From Pseudomonadota bacterium (lineage in GTDB: Bacteria; Pseudomonadota; Gammaproteobacteria; Burkholderiales; Burkholderiaceae_B), in the NCBI GenBank assembly GCA_023389535.1, contig JAEWEH010000288.1, positions 1 to 7,192 on the forward strand: DNA of 7,192 nucleotides, given 5' to 3'. Position numbers and translations under genes: made by a program. Shown in pieces: positions 5,854 to 7,192 of the stretch. How positions within the stretch are numbered: the first letter of the stretch is position 1; every line of letters begins with the position of its first letter. A model generated the notes under the pieces. The model was not told the DNA's origin and ran no database searches. It saw nothing but the letters and a program-made list of their open reading frames with translations.

Positions 5854-7192
5854 TCAGGCGGAGGTCGCCTGCCTGGAACGCGTAAATAGCAAAGAGGTCA
5901 GCAGCGCCACGGCGATCAGCGCCAGCGCCACGGGATGATTCAACACAGCGTATGGGTTGCCTTGGGAAATAATGATGGACTGACGCAAGGACAGCTCGAA
6001 TAGCGGCCCGATGACAAAGCCGATCAGGAAGGTGACGCGGGAATAGTTGAAGCGATGCATCAGATACCCCAGCACGGCAAAGCCGACCATGATCTGCACC
6101 GAGAACATCGAGCGGCTTTCGACGTATGCACCCACGACACAGAGCAAGGTCACGACAGGGATGATGATGGTCTGCGGAACCAGCGTCAGCTTGGCAAACG
6201 CCATCAAGCCGATACGCCCCACGAACAGCATGAAGACACTTGCGACCAACATTGCCCCGTATATGCCATAGACCAGTTGGCCATTCTCTTCGAAGATGCG
6301 CGGCCCGGGCGTGACCCCATGTATCATTAGCGCGGCAATCAGGATGGCAGCGGAAACGCTGCCAGGTAAGCCCAGCGCAAACAACGGAATAAGGCTGGCC
6401 GGCACCACTGCGTTATCGGCGGTTTCAGCCGCCGCAACGCCCTTGAGCTCCCCTTTGCCAAAGCAGTCGCCTGGTTTCGCGGTTTTCTTGGCCATGGCAT
6501 AAGACAGGAAGGACGCGACCGTCGGGCCCAGTCCGGGAATGATGCCAATGCTTATTCCGGCCAGGCTGGACTTGAATATGGTGGGCAACACCCTGCGGAA
6601 CTCCGACATGCTGAGCCGCCGCAGCTCTTTTTGCGCAGTACCCGCCTGTATGGCCGCTTCCGGGCCGCGCGTCAGGTACTCCTCGGCCTGGATAAACATT
6701 TCGGTCAATGCCAGCATGCCCACGGTAACAGCCAGCAAGGGCACACCGTCCATAAGCTCGACATAGTCGAACGTCATGCGCGGCGTGGCGCTCTCCGGAT
6801 CCAGGCCGACTGTCGCCAGGAAAATCCCCAGCAGACCGGAGATCAGTCCGCGCGACATCGATTCCGCCGACAACGCGGCGATAAACGTCAGGGAAAGCAG
6901 CATCAGGGCCGTCATCTCCATCGGCCCTATCTTCAGGGCGAACTTGGCCAGCGGCAAGGCCAGGGCGATCAAGGCGAAGGTCGCCAGCACGTCGCCGATG
7001 ACGGACCCATACAGCGCCACCTTAAGCGCCTGTTCGCCCTTGCCCTGGCGCGTAAGAGGGTAGCCATCCAGGCAAGTGGCCGCGGCGTTCGGCTCGCCCG
7101 GTGTATTGAGCAATATGGCTGTCGTCGCGCCGCCCGCACCGCTGGCTTTGGCGATGCCGATAAGGAAGGCGATCGCCGACAGCGGGCTCATG
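5854..7192 (-). CDS. tctA: Tripartite tricarboxylate transporter large permease, TctA (N-terminus cut by window edge)
   Basis: This is the large membrane subunit of a TTT-family secondary transporter, which works with a small membrane subunit (TctB) and a periplasmic binding protein (TctC) to import carboxylates. The last 446 codons are visible, ending in TGA at 5854-5856. The family is about 500 residues, so roughly 55-60 N-terminal residues, including the first conserved Pro-Gly loop, should lie right of the window. The ATG at 7191 is internal, not the start. Counting from that Met, recognisable stretches are GGATTAILLNTPGEP (20-34), LDGYPLTRQGK (41-51), the second-repeat loop GIIPGLGPTVASFLSYAMAK (216-235), GVAAAETADNAVVPASLIPL (251-270), LGLPGSVSAAIL (273-284) and MIHGVTPGP (289-297). 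About ten or more hydrophobic segments alternate with short loops. It is the first visible gene of an operon with the pxpA-like and dpaL-like genes. The substrate is unknown; TctB and TctC partners are not in the window and may be upstream. Confidence 0.93.
   Translation of the reverse strand, partial: MSPLSAIAFLIGIAKASGAGGATTAILLNTPGEPNAAATCLDGYPLTRQGKGEQALKVALYGSVIGDVLATFALIALALPLAKFALKIGPMEMTALMLLSLTFIAALSAESMSRGLISGLLGIFLATVGLDPESATPRMTFDYVELMDGVPLLAVTVGMLALTEMFIQAEEYLTRGPEAAIQAGTAQKELRRLSMSEFRRVLPTIFKSSLAGISIGIIPGLGPTVASFLSYAMAKKTAKPGDCFGKGELKGVAAAETADNAVVPASLIPLFALGLPGSVSAAILIAALMIHGVTPGPRIFEENGQLVYGIYGAMLVASVFMLFVGRIGLMAFAKLTLVPQTIIIPVVTLLCVVGAYVESRSMFSVQIMVGFAVLGYLMHRFNYSRVTFLIGFVIGPLFELSLRQSIIISQGNPYAVLNHPVALALIAVALLTSLLFTRSRQATSA

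Noticed and set aside
1..7192. Mobile elements, CRISPR arrays, toxin-antitoxin or defence genes
   Set aside because: I found no transposase, integrase, phage gene, regular spaced repeats or defence-type domains. All space is accounted for by seven ordinary-looking genes and short spacers.

Overview
The window looks like chromosomal DNA from a betaproteobacterium of the order Burkholderiales, most likely Alcaligenaceae (the Bordetella, Achromobacter and Pusillimonas neighbourhood). This rests on the GC-rich, GC3-biased coding style, a tripartite tricarboxylate transporter (TTT) permease, which that group has greatly expanded, and the protein flavour of the YkgJ-type and uracil-DNA glycosylase genes. 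The genus cannot be fixed from the sequence alone. I see no mobile element, CRISPR array, tRNA or rRNA.

Layout: (1) Positions 1-582 (+) hold the C-terminal third of a thiamine-diphosphate (ThDP) enzyme of the acetolactate-synthase-like superfamily; its start lies left of the window. (2) A 192-nt spacer carries a perfect 10-bp hairpin and then an intrinsic-terminator-like hairpin with a T-run. It leads into a complete GntP-family permease, 775-2181 (+). (3) Convergent with it, only 24 nt away, is ung (uracil-DNA glycosylase), 2206-3045 (-). Its stop codon lies in the loop of an 11-bp hairpin shared by the two 3' ends. (4) Across a divergent spacer is a YkgJ-type CxxCxxCC cysteine-cluster protein, 3227-3799 (+). 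(5) Convergent with that is a minus-strand operon read right to left: tctA (TTT large permease, cut by the window edge), pxpA-like (LamB/YcsF), and dpaL-like (PLP-dependent diaminopropionate ammonia-lyase family). The last two overlap by 4 nt (ATGA), and tctA and pxpA are 45 nt apart.

The left and right ends look like two small nutrient-use modules: a ThDP enzyme with a GntP carboxylate permease, and a TTT permease with a ring-opening or amidohydrolase-like protein and a PLP ammonia-lyase. Two housekeeping-type genes, ung and the YkgJ-type gene, sit between them. The tctA-pxpA-dpaL operon is the most interesting part. PxpA normally works with PxpB and PxpC as 5-oxoprolinase, but here it is translationally coupled to an ammonia-lyase and placed behind a permease. 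This suggests uptake and two-step breakdown of a small amino-acid-like or lactam compound that cannot be named from sequence. The DpaL-like enzyme also carries Glu where the E. coli enzyme, as I recall it, has a catalytic Asp.
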